Positions 46,197 through 55,288 of a stretch of 64,000 nucleotides of DNA are shown here, piece after piece (position 1 is the first letter of the stretch; each line of letters opens with the position of its first letter). The stretch comes from JAXDBM01 sp963709485 (GTDB taxonomy: Bacteria > Desulfobacterota > Syntrophia > Syntrophales > Fen-1087): the NCBI GenBank assembly GCA_963709485.1, contig CAVPWE010000005.1:372001-436000 (forward strand), given 5' to 3'. The notes beneath the pieces were generated by a model, which saw only the letters and a list, made by a program, of their open reading frames with translations, ran no database searches and was not told the DNA's origin. The position numbers were made by a program, and so were the translations under genes.

Positions 46197-48368
46197 CTAC
46201 CCCTGCGACTTGATAAGGCGCTCGAGACCGTCCTGAAGAGAAACGGACGGTGAAAATTCAAGGAATTCCCGGGCCAGGTCATTCTCCGCCCAGGAATGGC
46301 GGATATCCCCCTGCCGCGCTTCGGAAAAACGAGGAGCCAGATCGCTGCCGAGGATGGCCTTCACGGCGTCGAGCAGTTCGAGCAGCGTGACGGCGCGGTG
46401 GCTGGCCACATTGAAAACCCGGCCCACGGCAGCTTTGGGTGCAACGCAAGCCCTGAGATTGGCCTGAACCACATCGCCGACAAAGACAAAATCCCGCGAC
46501 TGCCGTCCATCGCCATAAATCACGGGCCGGCGTCCATGACGGATGGCATCGATGAATTTCGGAATCACGGCTGCGTACTCCGACCGGTGGTCCTGCCGGG
46601 GTCCAAAAACGTTGAAGTAGCGCAGGCAGACGGTTTCGAGACCGTAAAGGCGATAAAAGATCCTGCAGTAATTTTCGCCGATCAGTTTGCTGACGGCATA
46701 GGGCGTCATGGGGGCGGCCGGCATATCCTCGCGGCGGGCCCTTGAAGGCGAACCGGCATCGGGGGCGTCTTCCTGATCCCCGTCTCCGTAAACGGCGGAT
46801 GAGGAGGCCAGGACAAAGCGCCTGACCCGACTGTCCCGGGCGGCGATGAGCATATTCAGGGTGCCGGTGACATTGACGGCATTGCACTGCAGGGGCTCAA
46901 GAACGGACCGGGATACGGAAACCATCGCGGCGTGATGGAGGACGTAATCAACCCCCCGGGCAGCCCTTACGCAGGCATCCGGATCGCCGATGTCGCCCTC
47001 GACGATCTCCACCGGATCACCCGACTTTCTTTTGGCCAACGAGCGAAAGCCGGCAAGATTTCCCCGCTTGCCCGTGGAGAAATTGTCGAGAATGCGGACC
47101 TTTTCTCCTTTCTGCACGAGCATCTCGGCAATATTGGAACCGATGAACCCGGCCCCTCCGGTAATCAAATAATTCATCCTCCACCCCCTCCGATCCCGAC
47201 ATGCTTCCGTTTCATGCTGCATCCCGTCACAAGGTTTGATCGACCTTTGAAAAATGGAACACTCGCGGCGAGACCGCTTTTCATAGATCCTCCCGCACCG
47301 ATCGATCCCATCCCTTGCGGATCCGGGTTCATCCCGTTCCGGTTTCCGCCAGCTTCCCCGGACTGTTTCATAGACTTCATCCACCGTAATTTGCCGCATG
47401 CAGAGCTTCGTGTCGCAGGTCCTGGCAAAACAGGGGCTGCAGGGCATCTCCCTGCGCAGGACGACATGGCCATCCCCGTAAGGACCCGTCCTTTTGGGGT
47501 CCGTGGGGCCGAAAAGGGCGACAACGGGGGTTTTCATCGCCGCTGCCAGGTGCATGGGTCCGGAATCCGTCGTGATCAGGAGCGCCGCATCCCGGTAGAC
47601 GCAGGCCAGATCCCGAAGGGTCGTCCGGCCCGCCAGACTGACGGAAGGGGCGGTCATGAGCGCCCGGATCCGCGCGACGGCCTCCGCATCACTGCCCGTA
47701 AAGACAACCGGCCTGTTCAACCCGAGAGCGATCCGCTCGCACAACCGGGCAAAATTCTCATCCGCCCAGAGCTTCGTCTCCCAAAGCGCCTGGGGGCTGA
47801 CGGCGACAAAAGCGCCTTTTGCGGCGATCCCGGCCTCGCTCAAAAGGCCTTCGGCGCGGGTCCGGTTTGCCTCGTCAACGGGGATGAGGAAATCCGCCGC
47901 GCCCGCGTCCACGCCCAGATAACGGACAAAATCGAGGTAGCGGTCCACGGCATGCCTGCTCATATCTTCCGGGATTTTCTCGTTGTAAAAAAGGCCACTC
48001 AGCTCCTGCATGCTGTCGTAACCCAGCTTCCTTCTGCCGCCGCTGAGAAATACGATGGCGGCGCTTTTGAACAGGCCATGAAAATCGATGACCAGATCAT
48101 ACCGGCGTTCTCTCAGCTCCCTGATAAATTGCCGCATTTCTTGCCAGGCGCCGCCGCTCCGGCGGTTCCGGAGATTGCCGATCCAGCGTTTCCGTCGCGA
48201 GATGATCACCCGGTCCAGGTCGGGATGCCCCTGGATCAGGTCCGACGCGGCCTCCTCGATGACCCAGGTGATATGGGCATCGGGATCGTGTCTTCTCAGC
48301 GCGGACAGGGCCGGCAGCGTATGGATGACATCACCGATGGCGCTCAGTTTGACGATCAGAATATTCAT
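46197..48368 (-). CDS. waaC: Heptosyltransferase I fused in frame to NAD-dependent sugar epimerase
   Basis: A single 723-residue reading frame from ATG 48368 (ATGA overlap with gmhB). Residues 1-337 are a complete WaaC-like GT9 enzyme (MNILIVKLSAIGDVIHTLP, ITTDSGPMHLAAAMKTPVVALFGPTDP), which adds the first heptose to Kdo2-lipid A. A charged, low-similarity stretch of about 60 residues follows. From Met at 47177 a full 326-residue SDR epimerase starts (MNYLITGGAGFIGSNIAE, YAVSKLIGENY, FNVFGPRQD). GGAGG lies 9 bases before this internal ATG, so the epimerase can also be made alone. The linker looks like translated spacer, so the join could be stop-codon loss, a sequence error or a real fusion. 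Confidence 0.83.
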   Translation of the reverse strand: MNILIVKLSAIGDVIHTLPALSALRRHDPDAHITWVIEEAASDLIQGHPDLDRVIISRRKRWIGNLRNRRSGGAWQEMRQFIRELRERRYDLVIDFHGLFKSAAIVFLSGGRRKLGYDSMQELSGLFYNEKIPEDMSRHAVDRYLDFVRYLGVDAGAADFLIPVDEANRTRAEGLLSEAGIAAKGAFVAVSPQALWETKLWADENFARLCERIALGLNRPVVFTGSDAEAVARIRALMTAPSVSLAGRTTLRDLACVYRDAALLITTDSGPMHLAAAMKTPVVALFGPTDPKRTGPYGDGHVVLRREMPCSPCFARTCDTKLCMRQITVDEVYETVRGSWRKPERDEPGSARDGIDRCGRIYEKRSRRECSIFQRSIKPCDGMQHETEACRDRRGWRMNYLITGGAGFIGSNIAEMLVQKGEKVRILDNFSTGKRGNLAGFRSLAKRKSGDPVEIVEGDIGDPDACVRAARGVDYVLHHAAMVSVSRSVLEPLQCNAVNVTGTLNMLIAARDSRVRRFVLASSSAVYGDGDQEDAPDAGSPSRARREDMPAAPMTPYAVSKLIGENYCRIFYRLYGLETVCLRYFNVFGPRQDHRSEYAAVIPKFIDAIRHGRRPVIYGDGRQSRDFVFVGDVVQANLRACVAPKAAVGRVFNVASHRAVTLLELLDAVKAILGSDLAPRFSEARQGDIRHSWAENDLAREFLEFSPSVSLQDGLERLIKSQG
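47187..47191 (-). promoter_or_regulatory. Internal ribosome binding site for the epimerase half
   Basis: GGAGG on the - strand, 9 bases before ATG 47177 inside the waaC-epimerase reading frame, with a second GGAGG touching the ATG. It supports separate translation of the epimerase. Confidence 0.5.
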
Positions 48369-48931
48369 TTTTCCCGGTCCCCGATGATCCACATCACCGC
48401 ATCGAGAATGTCTCCGGCGATAAAATCCGGCCGCAGCGGGAAAGATGAATGCTCACTGCCGTAGCCCGTTCTCACCAGAATGGCCTTCACCCCGGCTTTC
48501 CGGGCCGCTTCGATATCCTTGGGCATGTCGCCGACCATGTAAGAGCCGGCCAGATCGAGGCCCATCTCCTCGGAAGCCCGGATCAGCAGACCGGCCTCCG
48601 GCTTTCGGCAGGGGCAGGAGACCCGGTAGATGCCCGTTCCCTCCGTGGGGTGATGGGGACAGTAGTAAAACCGGTCGATGCAGGCCCGCCGATGCCGGAA
48701 CATCTTCTGCATGCGGGCATGCACGGATTCGACAAAATCCTCGTCGAAATACCCTCTCGCCACACCGGACTGGTTGGTAATGACGACGGCTTTCATGCCA
48801 TTCCGATTGATCAGCCGGACTGCCTCATAGGCCCGGGGGAAGATCTGCAGCTTCTCGAGGCTGTCCAGATACCCGACCTCCTCATTGATGGTCCCGTCAC
48901 GATCCAGAAAAACGGCAGTCTGTTTTTTCAT
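48365..48931 (-). CDS. gmhB: D-glycero-manno-heptose 1,7-bisphosphate 7-phosphatase
   Basis: 188 residues of the HAD/HisB-like family. The nucleophile motif is FLDRDGTINEEVGYL, motif II is ITNQSGVARGYF, the zinc-binding loop is CPHHPTEGTGIYRVSCPCRKP and the Asp pair is in MVGDMPKDIEAA. GmhB removes the C7 phosphate in the ADP-heptose pathway that feeds WaaC and WaaF, and it lies exactly between those two genes with 4-base overlaps on both sides. Confidence 0.93.
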   Translation of the reverse strand: MKKQTAVFLDRDGTINEEVGYLDSLEKLQIFPRAYEAVRLINRNGMKAVVITNQSGVARGYFDEDFVESVHARMQKMFRHRRACIDRFYYCPHHPTEGTGIYRVSCPCRKPEAGLLIRASEEMGLDLAGSYMVGDMPKDIEAARKAGVKAILVRTGYGSEHSSFPLRPDFIAGDILDAVMWIIGDREK

Positions 48932-49983
48932 TCCAGGAGCCCTCTGGCTGCGTCGCAGACATCGTCAACGCCGATCATGTCCATGCACCGGAAATCGGTG
49001 GGACAGGTCTGCTTGAGACAGGGACTGCAGGACACCGGTTTGTGGATGATCACGACACGACGGCCCACCGGAGCAGTCGTAACCGTGTTTGTGGATCCGA
49101 AAATTGCGATGGTCGGCACGCCCAGCGCCGCCGCGACATGCATCAGGCCGGAATCATTGGAAACGAACAGGCGGCAGCGGGACATGAGGGCCATCGCCTC
49201 TTTCAGGCTGGTCTGTCCGGCCAGATCATGGAGCGGCAATTTTGCATACTGCCGGACCGCCGCAGTGCTGTCCCTGTCCCCGGCGCTTCCAAAGAGGATG
49301 GTCTGCACCGGAAACGCATCCATCAGCCTGTCTGAAACTGCCGAAAAACGCTCCGGAAACCATTTCTTCGCCGGCCCATACGCAGCGCCCGGCGCCATAC
49401 CGACCAGCGGACGGTCTTTTTCCAGCCCAAAGCGCTTCATCAAAGATTCGGCAAGGACTTCGGTCTCCCGTCCCGGTTTCAAATGAATGTCCGCGCCGGA
49501 TGTGCTGCAGCCAAGCGCTTTGACCATCTCCAGATAATAGCCGGTCTGGTGAACTTCCCGAACGGCCCTGGTCCGCCGGACGGAATGGGTCAGAAGCGGT
49601 CCTCGCGCATCACTGTCATATCCCGCCCGCACGGAGATGCCGGCCAGCCAGGCGATAATGGCCGCTTCAATGGCATTCTGAAGGAGGATGGCCGTGTCGA
49701 AATTTTTTTTCCTCAGTTCCCTGGCGAGCCGCCATTTGCCCGGCACGCCGTCATGAACACCCGGACTCTGAAACAGCATGATCTCATCAACATCCGGGCA
49801 GAGATGGAAAAGTTCCGCCACCCATGGCTTTGCCAGGATCGTAATTCGCGCGCGAGGAAAGGTCCGGCGAATGGCGGATATGGCGGGAAGCGTCATGACC
49901 GCATCACCGATCCAGTTCGTTCCCCGAATCAGGAGATTCCGTCCTTCCTTAAAGGGCCTATCTGCGGAAATCCGCACATGCAT
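48928..49983 (-). CDS. waaF: ADP-heptose:LPS heptosyltransferase II
   Basis: 351 residues from ATG 49983, which has GAGG 9 bases upstream; an ATG 7 codons earlier lacks a ribosome site. GT9 features: LLIRGTNWIGDAVMTLPAI, VGMAPGAAYGPAKKW, FVSNDSGLMHVAAALGVPTIAIFG and the late Cys pair CSPCLKQTCPTDFRCM. WaaF adds the second heptose to the inner core. It sits upstream of gmhB and waaC in the same operon, making a compact inner-core module. Confidence 0.93.
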   Translation of the reverse strand: MHVRISADRPFKEGRNLLIRGTNWIGDAVMTLPAISAIRRTFPRARITILAKPWVAELFHLCPDVDEIMLFQSPGVHDGVPGKWRLARELRKKNFDTAILLQNAIEAAIIAWLAGISVRAGYDSDARGPLLTHSVRRTRAVREVHQTGYYLEMVKALGCSTSGADIHLKPGRETEVLAESLMKRFGLEKDRPLVGMAPGAAYGPAKKWFPERFSAVSDRLMDAFPVQTILFGSAGDRDSTAAVRQYAKLPLHDLAGQTSLKEAMALMSRCRLFVSNDSGLMHVAAALGVPTIAIFGSTNTVTTAPVGRRVVIIHKPVSCSPCLKQTCPTDFRCMDMIGVDDVCDAARGLLE

Positions 49984-50049
49984 GGGCCACAACCTCAAAA
50001 TCATTCAAAACCGGAGTCACGACAAGGCCGGGACGGCGCCCGGCATGTT

Positions 50050-50976
50050 TCACCGGCTTTCACCGGGTGTCAGGATCCTTCGGTGATGAGAAGAATCCTG
50101 TATCTGGCAGACCTTGGTTTTCCATCGCTGATGCACCCAGAACCACTGTTCGGGATATTTCCGCACCATTTCTTCAACAATGCGGGTGAACTTCTGCGTA
50201 TTGCTGATGACATCCAGGTCGCGGTCGCCCGTGCGGATGATCTCCACCTCTTCCCCGACGATCAGTCTGTATTTTCCATTTTTCACCCTGACCGTCATCC
50301 CCGGAATGACCGGCGCCCCCGTATGGAGCGCAAGCAGGGCCAGCCCGTTGCTTGTGGCGGCCGGCCGGCCGAAAAAATCGACAAAAACACCCTCCTGCCA
50401 GGCCATGTTCTGGTCGATCATGAGACCGACAATTCCGTTTTCTTTCAGGTGACGGATGATGGGCCTCATGGCAAGCGTTTTGTCCAGGGGAATGTTGCCC
50501 GTCGCCGACCTCACCCAGGTGACCAGGTTTTCGAGGATCGCGCTGTCCAGGGTCCGGTAGACCACGGCCATGGGCTTCAGCAGCAGCGCGACAGCGGCGG
50601 CTTCCAGTTCCCAGTTTCCAATATGGGCGCCGAAAGTAAGGAGCCCCCTGTTTTTTTTCAGAGCGTTGATGCAGTGTTCCAGGCCTTCAATCTCGACCCG
50701 ATCTTCGACATTTTTTTGATTCAATGAGGGAATATCAAAAAATTCCGCGGCGATGATTCCCATGTTGCGGTATGAACCCTTTGCAATCCGGATGATTTCG
50801 GACATGTCCTTCTCCGGAAAGGCGCAGGTCAGGTTATGGATGGCAATGAGACGCTGCTTTGCGGCAAGATGGTAAAACATCCTGAAGCAACCCGCAAAAA
50901 GAGCGATCCGCACCCTTGTCGGCATCAGCCGGAGACCGCCCAGGATCAGGCTGGTTGTTTTCCTTTTACGGACCAT
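50050..50976 (-). CDS. lpxL: Lipid A late acyltransferase, LpxL/HtrB family
   Basis: About 308 residues (GTG 50982 or ATG 50976). An N-terminal hydrophobic anchor is followed by the acyltransferase motif H-x4-E in FGAHIGNWELEAAA, then LMIDQNMAWQEGVFVDFFGRPAATSNG and WFWVHQRWKTK near the end, all typical of LpxL/LpxM. It transfers a fatty acyl chain onto a 3-hydroxyacyl group of lipid A at the inner membrane. Only one such gene is present here, so the acyl number cannot be predicted. It lies between lpxK and waaF. Confidence 0.9.
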   Translation of the reverse strand: MVRKRKTTSLILGGLRLMPTRVRIALFAGCFRMFYHLAAKQRLIAIHNLTCAFPEKDMSEIIRIAKGSYRNMGIIAAEFFDIPSLNQKNVEDRVEIEGLEHCINALKKNRGLLTFGAHIGNWELEAAAVALLLKPMAVVYRTLDSAILENLVTWVRSATGNIPLDKTLAMRPIIRHLKENGIVGLMIDQNMAWQEGVFVDFFGRPAATSNGLALLALHTGAPVIPGMTVRVKNGKYRLIVGEEVEIIRTGDRDLDVISNTQKFTRIVEEMVRKYPEQWFWVHQRWKTKVCQIQDSSHHRRILTPGESR

Positions 50977-51032
50977 AGCCACAGCAGAGAAAATTCAATG
51001 CCACTTCATACATCCGCGGTTGCGGGTACTCC

Positions 51033-52148
51033 TCATTCACCCCTGTCGGCATGGGTTGTCTCCTCCCGATGATCCAGTTTTCCGAGAAGCCACTTCTGAA
51101 AAGCCTCCTCGTTCGGGACGATTTCCATGGCGATCCTGAGGAAGAAAACCTTGCTGAGAAAAAAGGGGAAATCCTCCAGGTGCACACCGTCCTTTTCCGT
51201 CGTCACGATCATCGAAGCCGCTGAACCGGCTGCCGCCTGCGCAATCCGGTCCAGGTCCTCCCTGCAATAGCGGTGATGATCGGGAAAGGCGAGATAACAG
51301 CCCACGTCCGCGCCAAGTGCATTCAGGGTTTTACGGAAAGATTCCGGGGCGCCGATCCCGCTGAAAGCGCAGACCCTGGTTTTTTCTAAAAGGCCGAGCG
51401 GGAATATCTGTCCTGTCCCCCCCTGACGGATGTCTTTCGGCCGCCGGATACCCCGGAATGAATGGATTCCCGAAGGAATCCTGCTGTCAGGGGGAAAAGA
51501 CTGCGCGCGCCCGTCATCACTGTCTGTGGCGACGATCAGGTCCGCCCTGCGAAGAGCGGCCGGCGGCTCACGCAGGGGACCGGCCGGCAGCAGGAAGCCG
51601 TTCCCGAAAGGTCTGGAGCGGTCCATCAGGAGAATATTGATGTCTCTGGCAACATGGCGATGCTGGAAACCGTCATCGAGAATCAGGATGTCGGCGCCCA
51701 GTTGCCCGGTGGCCAGCCTTCCCGTGAGAATCCGGCTGGCGCCGGTCAGGACGGCCGTGCCCGGGCTTGACCTTGCGATCAGAACCGGTTCGTCTCCGCC
51801 GTCGGCATGACCCATCAGGATCCTCTTGCCGTCGGATACGACATTTACCGCCGACGTTGCCCGGCCCCCGTATCCCCGGCTCAGCACGGCAGGATGATAT
51901 CCTTTTTCCCTGAGAAAATTTGCCAGCATGATCACCAGGGGCGTCTTCCCCGTACCGCCGACGGTCAGGTTGCCGACACTGATGACCGGGCTTTTCATTT
52001 TTTGCTGTTTGCGTAAACCCAGATCGAACAGGCCGTTTCTCAGAAAGACGGCCGATCGGTAAAGCAGCGAAAAAGGCAGGAGAACAAAAAGAAGAAGCAT
52101 TCCCCGGGCGGTCCGCTTTTCCTCATGCCATAATTGTCGCAATGCCAT
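51033..52148 (-). CDS. lpxK: Tetraacyldisaccharide 4'-kinase
   Basis: About 371 residues (ATG 52148; GTG 52154 two codons earlier also in frame). An N-terminal membrane anchor (LLFVLLPFSLLYRSAVFL) is followed by the P-loop VGNLTVGGTGKTPLV and SRGYGGR, DDGFQHRHVARD (catalytic Asp pair) and DHHRYCREDL. LpxK phosphorylates the 4' position of the lipid A disaccharide. Placement after msbA is the common proteobacterial order. No waaA (Kdo transferase) lies between them, so it is elsewhere. Confidence 0.93.
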   Translation of the reverse strand: MALRQLWHEEKRTARGMLLLFVLLPFSLLYRSAVFLRNGLFDLGLRKQQKMKSPVISVGNLTVGGTGKTPLVIMLANFLREKGYHPAVLSRGYGGRATSAVNVVSDGKRILMGHADGGDEPVLIARSSPGTAVLTGASRILTGRLATGQLGADILILDDGFQHRHVARDINILLMDRSRPFGNGFLLPAGPLREPPAALRRADLIVATDSDDGRAQSFPPDSRIPSGIHSFRGIRRPKDIRQGGTGQIFPLGLLEKTRVCAFSGIGAPESFRKTLNALGADVGCYLAFPDHHRYCREDLDRIAQAAAGSAASMIVTTEKDGVHLEDFPFFLSKVFFLRIAMEIVPNEEAFQKWLLGKLDHREETTHADRGE

Positions 52149-52322
52149 CTCCACCGTACCGACCCATATTGAAATCCTTCACGGAAGGGATATCGGCTGT
52201 CTTTCGAATCGTCTTCCTCGTTGCGGCCGGCGTTCCGAAGCGAATTCTGCCGGTTCGGCATATCCGCGCACTGCGCCTTCGTCGTGACTGCAGGGCCGCC
52301 CCGGATTGGAGACGCCCGGGAT

Positions 52323-54053
52323 TTACGCCGGCTCGTTGTTTTTAAACTGCATCTGATAAAGCCGGAAGTACTCGCCCTTTCTGTCAAGCAAGGCGTCGTG
52401 GGTTCCCTCTTCCACAATCTCGCCGTTCACCAGGACGACGATCCGGTCGGCATTCCGGATTGTGGAAAGACGGTGGGCAATCACCAGCGTCGTTCTTCCC
52501 TTCATCAGATTTTCCAGGGCTTCCTGAACCTCGATTTCCGCCTCCGTGTCCAGGGAGGAGGTGGCCTCGTCAAGCACCAGAATGGGGGCATCCTTCAGGA
52601 GCGCCCGGGCAATGGAGATCCGCTGCCGTTCGCCGCCGGAAAGCTTCGTCCCCTGCTCGCCGATGACCGTATCGTATCCCCGGGGAAGGTTCATGATGAA
52701 GTTGTGGGCATTGGCGGCTTTTGCCGCCCGAATCACATCCGCTTCGGTCTTTCCGACATCCCCATAGACAATGTTGTTCCTGACCGTATCGTTGAAAAGA
52801 ATGGTCTGCTGCGTGACCATTCCGATCTGGGCACGCAGCGATTCGATGGTGACGTCACGGATGTCCCGGCCGTCAATCAGGATCTGTCCTTCTGAAACAT
52901 CGTAAAACCGGGGAATGAGATTGACCAGCGTGGTCTTCCCGCCGCCGCTCATCCCCACGAAAGCCACTGCCTCGCCGGCCCGGACGGTCAGATTGATCCG
53001 ATTCAGAACCGGCGCATCTTCGTAGCGGAACGTGACGTTCCGGACCTCAATCGCTTTCGATATCGCCGGCAGGGGAACCGCCCCGGTTTTATTCTGTATT
53101 TCCGGAACGGTATCGATGATGCTGAATACGCGCTGGGCGCCGGCGATGCCCTGCTGGATCGTGTTGTTGACATTGGTCAGGCGCTTGATCGGCTCATAGA
53201 GCATCAGGAGTGCCGTGAGAAAAGAAAAGAAGGTGCCCGGTGTGGACACGCCCTGGATGACCTGGTAGCCGCCGTAGAAAACAATCGCGGCAATACCGAC
53301 ACCGCCCAGAAATTCCATAAAAGGACTGGAGATGGCGCTGATCGATACGGACTTCAGGGTCAGCCTCAGAAGGTTCTCGTTTTCCTTTGAAAACCGGCTG
53401 CATTCGTAATCTTCCCTTCCGAAGGCCTTGACGATCCTCGCGCCCGAAATCGTCTCCTGCAGAAGGGTCGTCAGCGTTCCCATCGTCACCTGGGTCCGGG
53501 TCGCCACGCTTCTCATTTTCCGGCCGAAGGTCGCGATGGGATAGATTGTCAGGGGGAAGATCACCATTGCCACAAGGGCCAGTTGCCAGTCCCTGTAAAA
53601 AATGACAAAGATCAGACAAACCAGGGTAAACGAATCCTTCAGAAGGCTGGTCACCGCCTCCGAGACCGTCCCCTGCATGGAACTGACATCGTTGGTGATT
53701 CTTGACATGAGAATCCCCGTGGGATTCTTCGTGAAAAAGGACATCGATTGCTTCTGGATGGCCCGGTAAAGCTGGTTGCGCACATCGGCAACAACACGCT
53801 GGCCGATAAAGCTCATGAGAATGATCTGAACGTAATTGCACAGTCCTTTGACCATGTAGATCGCGATGACGGCGATGGGAATCCACTTCAGCATCAAAAT
53901 GTTTTTTTTCATGAAGATGTCGTCGAGGGCGGGTTTGACCAGAAAAGCCAGGGTGGAGGTCAGACCTCCGACGACCAGCATGCAGAGCATGGCCAGGAAG
54001 AACTTGGGAGCATGCGGTTTGGCGAGCTTTACAAGGCGTTTATAGATGTCCAT
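52323..54053 (-). CDS. msbA: Lipid A export ABC transporter, MsbA
   Basis: 576 residues: an ABC half transporter with six N-terminal membrane helices and a C-terminal ATPase. Walker A is GMSGGGKTTLV, signature LSGGERQRISIARAL, Walker B ILVLDEATSSLD and H-loop IAHRLSTI. It flips core-lipid A to the periplasmic leaflet of the inner membrane. It lies between lpxB and lpxK. The 174-base gap after it on the - strand, before lpxK, holds no gene I can support. Confidence 0.94.
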   Translation of the reverse strand: MDIYKRLVKLAKPHAPKFFLAMLCMLVVGGLTSTLAFLVKPALDDIFMKKNILMLKWIPIAVIAIYMVKGLCNYVQIILMSFIGQRVVADVRNQLYRAIQKQSMSFFTKNPTGILMSRITNDVSSMQGTVSEAVTSLLKDSFTLVCLIFVIFYRDWQLALVAMVIFPLTIYPIATFGRKMRSVATRTQVTMGTLTTLLQETISGARIVKAFGREDYECSRFSKENENLLRLTLKSVSISAISSPFMEFLGGVGIAAIVFYGGYQVIQGVSTPGTFFSFLTALLMLYEPIKRLTNVNNTIQQGIAGAQRVFSIIDTVPEIQNKTGAVPLPAISKAIEVRNVTFRYEDAPVLNRINLTVRAGEAVAFVGMSGGGKTTLVNLIPRFYDVSEGQILIDGRDIRDVTIESLRAQIGMVTQQTILFNDTVRNNIVYGDVGKTEADVIRAAKAANAHNFIMNLPRGYDTVIGEQGTKLSGGERQRISIARALLKDAPILVLDEATSSLDTEAEIEVQEALENLMKGRTTLVIAHRLSTIRNADRIVVLVNGEIVEEGTHDALLDRKGEYFRLYQMQFKNNEPA

Positions 54054-54103
54054 GGCATTGCGTGCATTGGCGTGTGGGTTCCCCTGCCGATTGAAACGGC
54101 GGC

Positions 54104-55288
54104 CTACAGCAGATCACAGGCAAGGCGGGCCGCTCTTTCCGACGCCCCGGGGCTGCCCAGTTTCTCCCGGATCCGGTTCAGCTCCTTTTTGATCCCCAGC
54201 ATCCGCGCTTCATCCCCCAGGATGCCCATCACCTCCGCCGCGATGCGGTCCGGGTTGGCATCTTTCTGGATCAATTCGGGAACAATGGTTTTCCCGGCGA
54301 TGAGGTTTGCCAGGCCGATATGCGTCACGCTGATGATCTTTGCCCCGATCCGATAGGACAGGGGGGACACCTTGTAAATGATGACCATGGCGGTCCCCAG
54401 CAGGGCGGTCTCCAGCGTTGCCGTGCCGGACGCAACGACGGCAATGTCGGACACGCCGATGACATCGTAGATATCGTTCAGGACGACGCTGACCGGAACG
54501 GATTCCCGCCGGATCATTGCATCCACAGACTCCCTGTCCAGCCCATCCGCCAGGGGGAGGATGAACTGAACGGGCGGCCCGCTCCGCATCAGGATTCCGG
54601 CGGCCTTCAACATCACGGGGAGCAGCCTGGCCACCTCTCCTTGCCGGCTCCCGGGGAGCAGCCCGACCGTCGTGATCCCCTCTCGAAGTTTAAATTTCTG
54701 CAAAGCCTCCGGACGCGGGTATTTTTTTTTCACCACATCGAGCAGAGGGTGTCCGACAAAGGTGACGTCCATGTCGGCCTGCCGGTAGAACTGCTCCTCA
54801 AAAGGCAGGATCACCGCCATCTTGTCCACAATTTTTCTGATTTTGCTGATCCTTCCCTTCCGCCATGCCCAGATCTGAGGGCTGATGTAATAAAAGATCC
54901 GGACGCCGCTTTTTTTCGCGGCTTTCCCCAGCAGAAGGTTGAAGTCCGGGTAATCGATGAGGATCAAAAGCGCCGGCTTCCGCTCTTTCAGGGCCTGCTT
55001 CATCCGGCGCATGACACCCAGGATCATCCCCAGTTTTCCGGCGACCTCCGTCAGGCCGACCACGGCCATATCGTCCGAATTCGCCATCAATTCGACCCCG
55101 GCATCCTTCATCTTCCGGCCCCCGATGCCGTAAAACAGGAGCGTGGGATCGATGCCGTGCATGGCCTTGACCAGATTGGACCCGTGAAGGTCGCCCGATT
55201 GTTCGCCGGCCACGATCATGATTTTCCTGGGATTGAAGGAACCGCCGGCTGTCATGTCACAACCGGATTTGCGTGTTTCAAGTGGCAT
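54104..55288 (-). CDS. lpxB: Lipid-A-disaccharide synthase
   Basis: 394 residues (ATG 55288 overlapping the aminotransferase stop by 11 bases, or ATG 55255 closer to the conserved core). GT19 motifs: IMIVAGEQSGDLHGSNLVKAM, YYISPQIWAWRKGRI, VGHPLLDVVKKK, LLPGSRQGEVARLLP and VASGTATLETALLGTAMVI. It joins UDP-diacyl-sugar and lipid X to form the lipid A disaccharide. Because the two genes before it look like GnnA and GnnB, its substrates may carry a 3-amino group. Confidence 0.93.
   Translation of the reverse strand: MPLETRKSGCDMTAGGSFNPRKIMIVAGEQSGDLHGSNLVKAMHGIDPTLLFYGIGGRKMKDAGVELMANSDDMAVVGLTEVAGKLGMILGVMRRMKQALKERKPALLILIDYPDFNLLLGKAAKKSGVRIFYYISPQIWAWRKGRISKIRKIVDKMAVILPFEEQFYRQADMDVTFVGHPLLDVVKKKYPRPEALQKFKLREGITTVGLLPGSRQGEVARLLPVMLKAAGILMRSGPPVQFILPLADGLDRESVDAMIRRESVPVSVVLNDIYDVIGVSDIAVVASGTATLETALLGTAMVIIYKVSPLSYRIGAKIISVTHIGLANLIAGKTIVPELIQKDANPDRIAAEVMGILGDEARMLGIKKELNRIREKLGSPGASERAARLACDLL

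Noticed and set aside
46932..48464. A 510-codon open frame on the + strand across gmhB/waaC
   Set aside because: It lies antisense to waaC and gmhB, which carry all catalytic motifs. The product has no recognisable fold and is Pro/Arg-rich, as expected of a GC-rich shadow frame.
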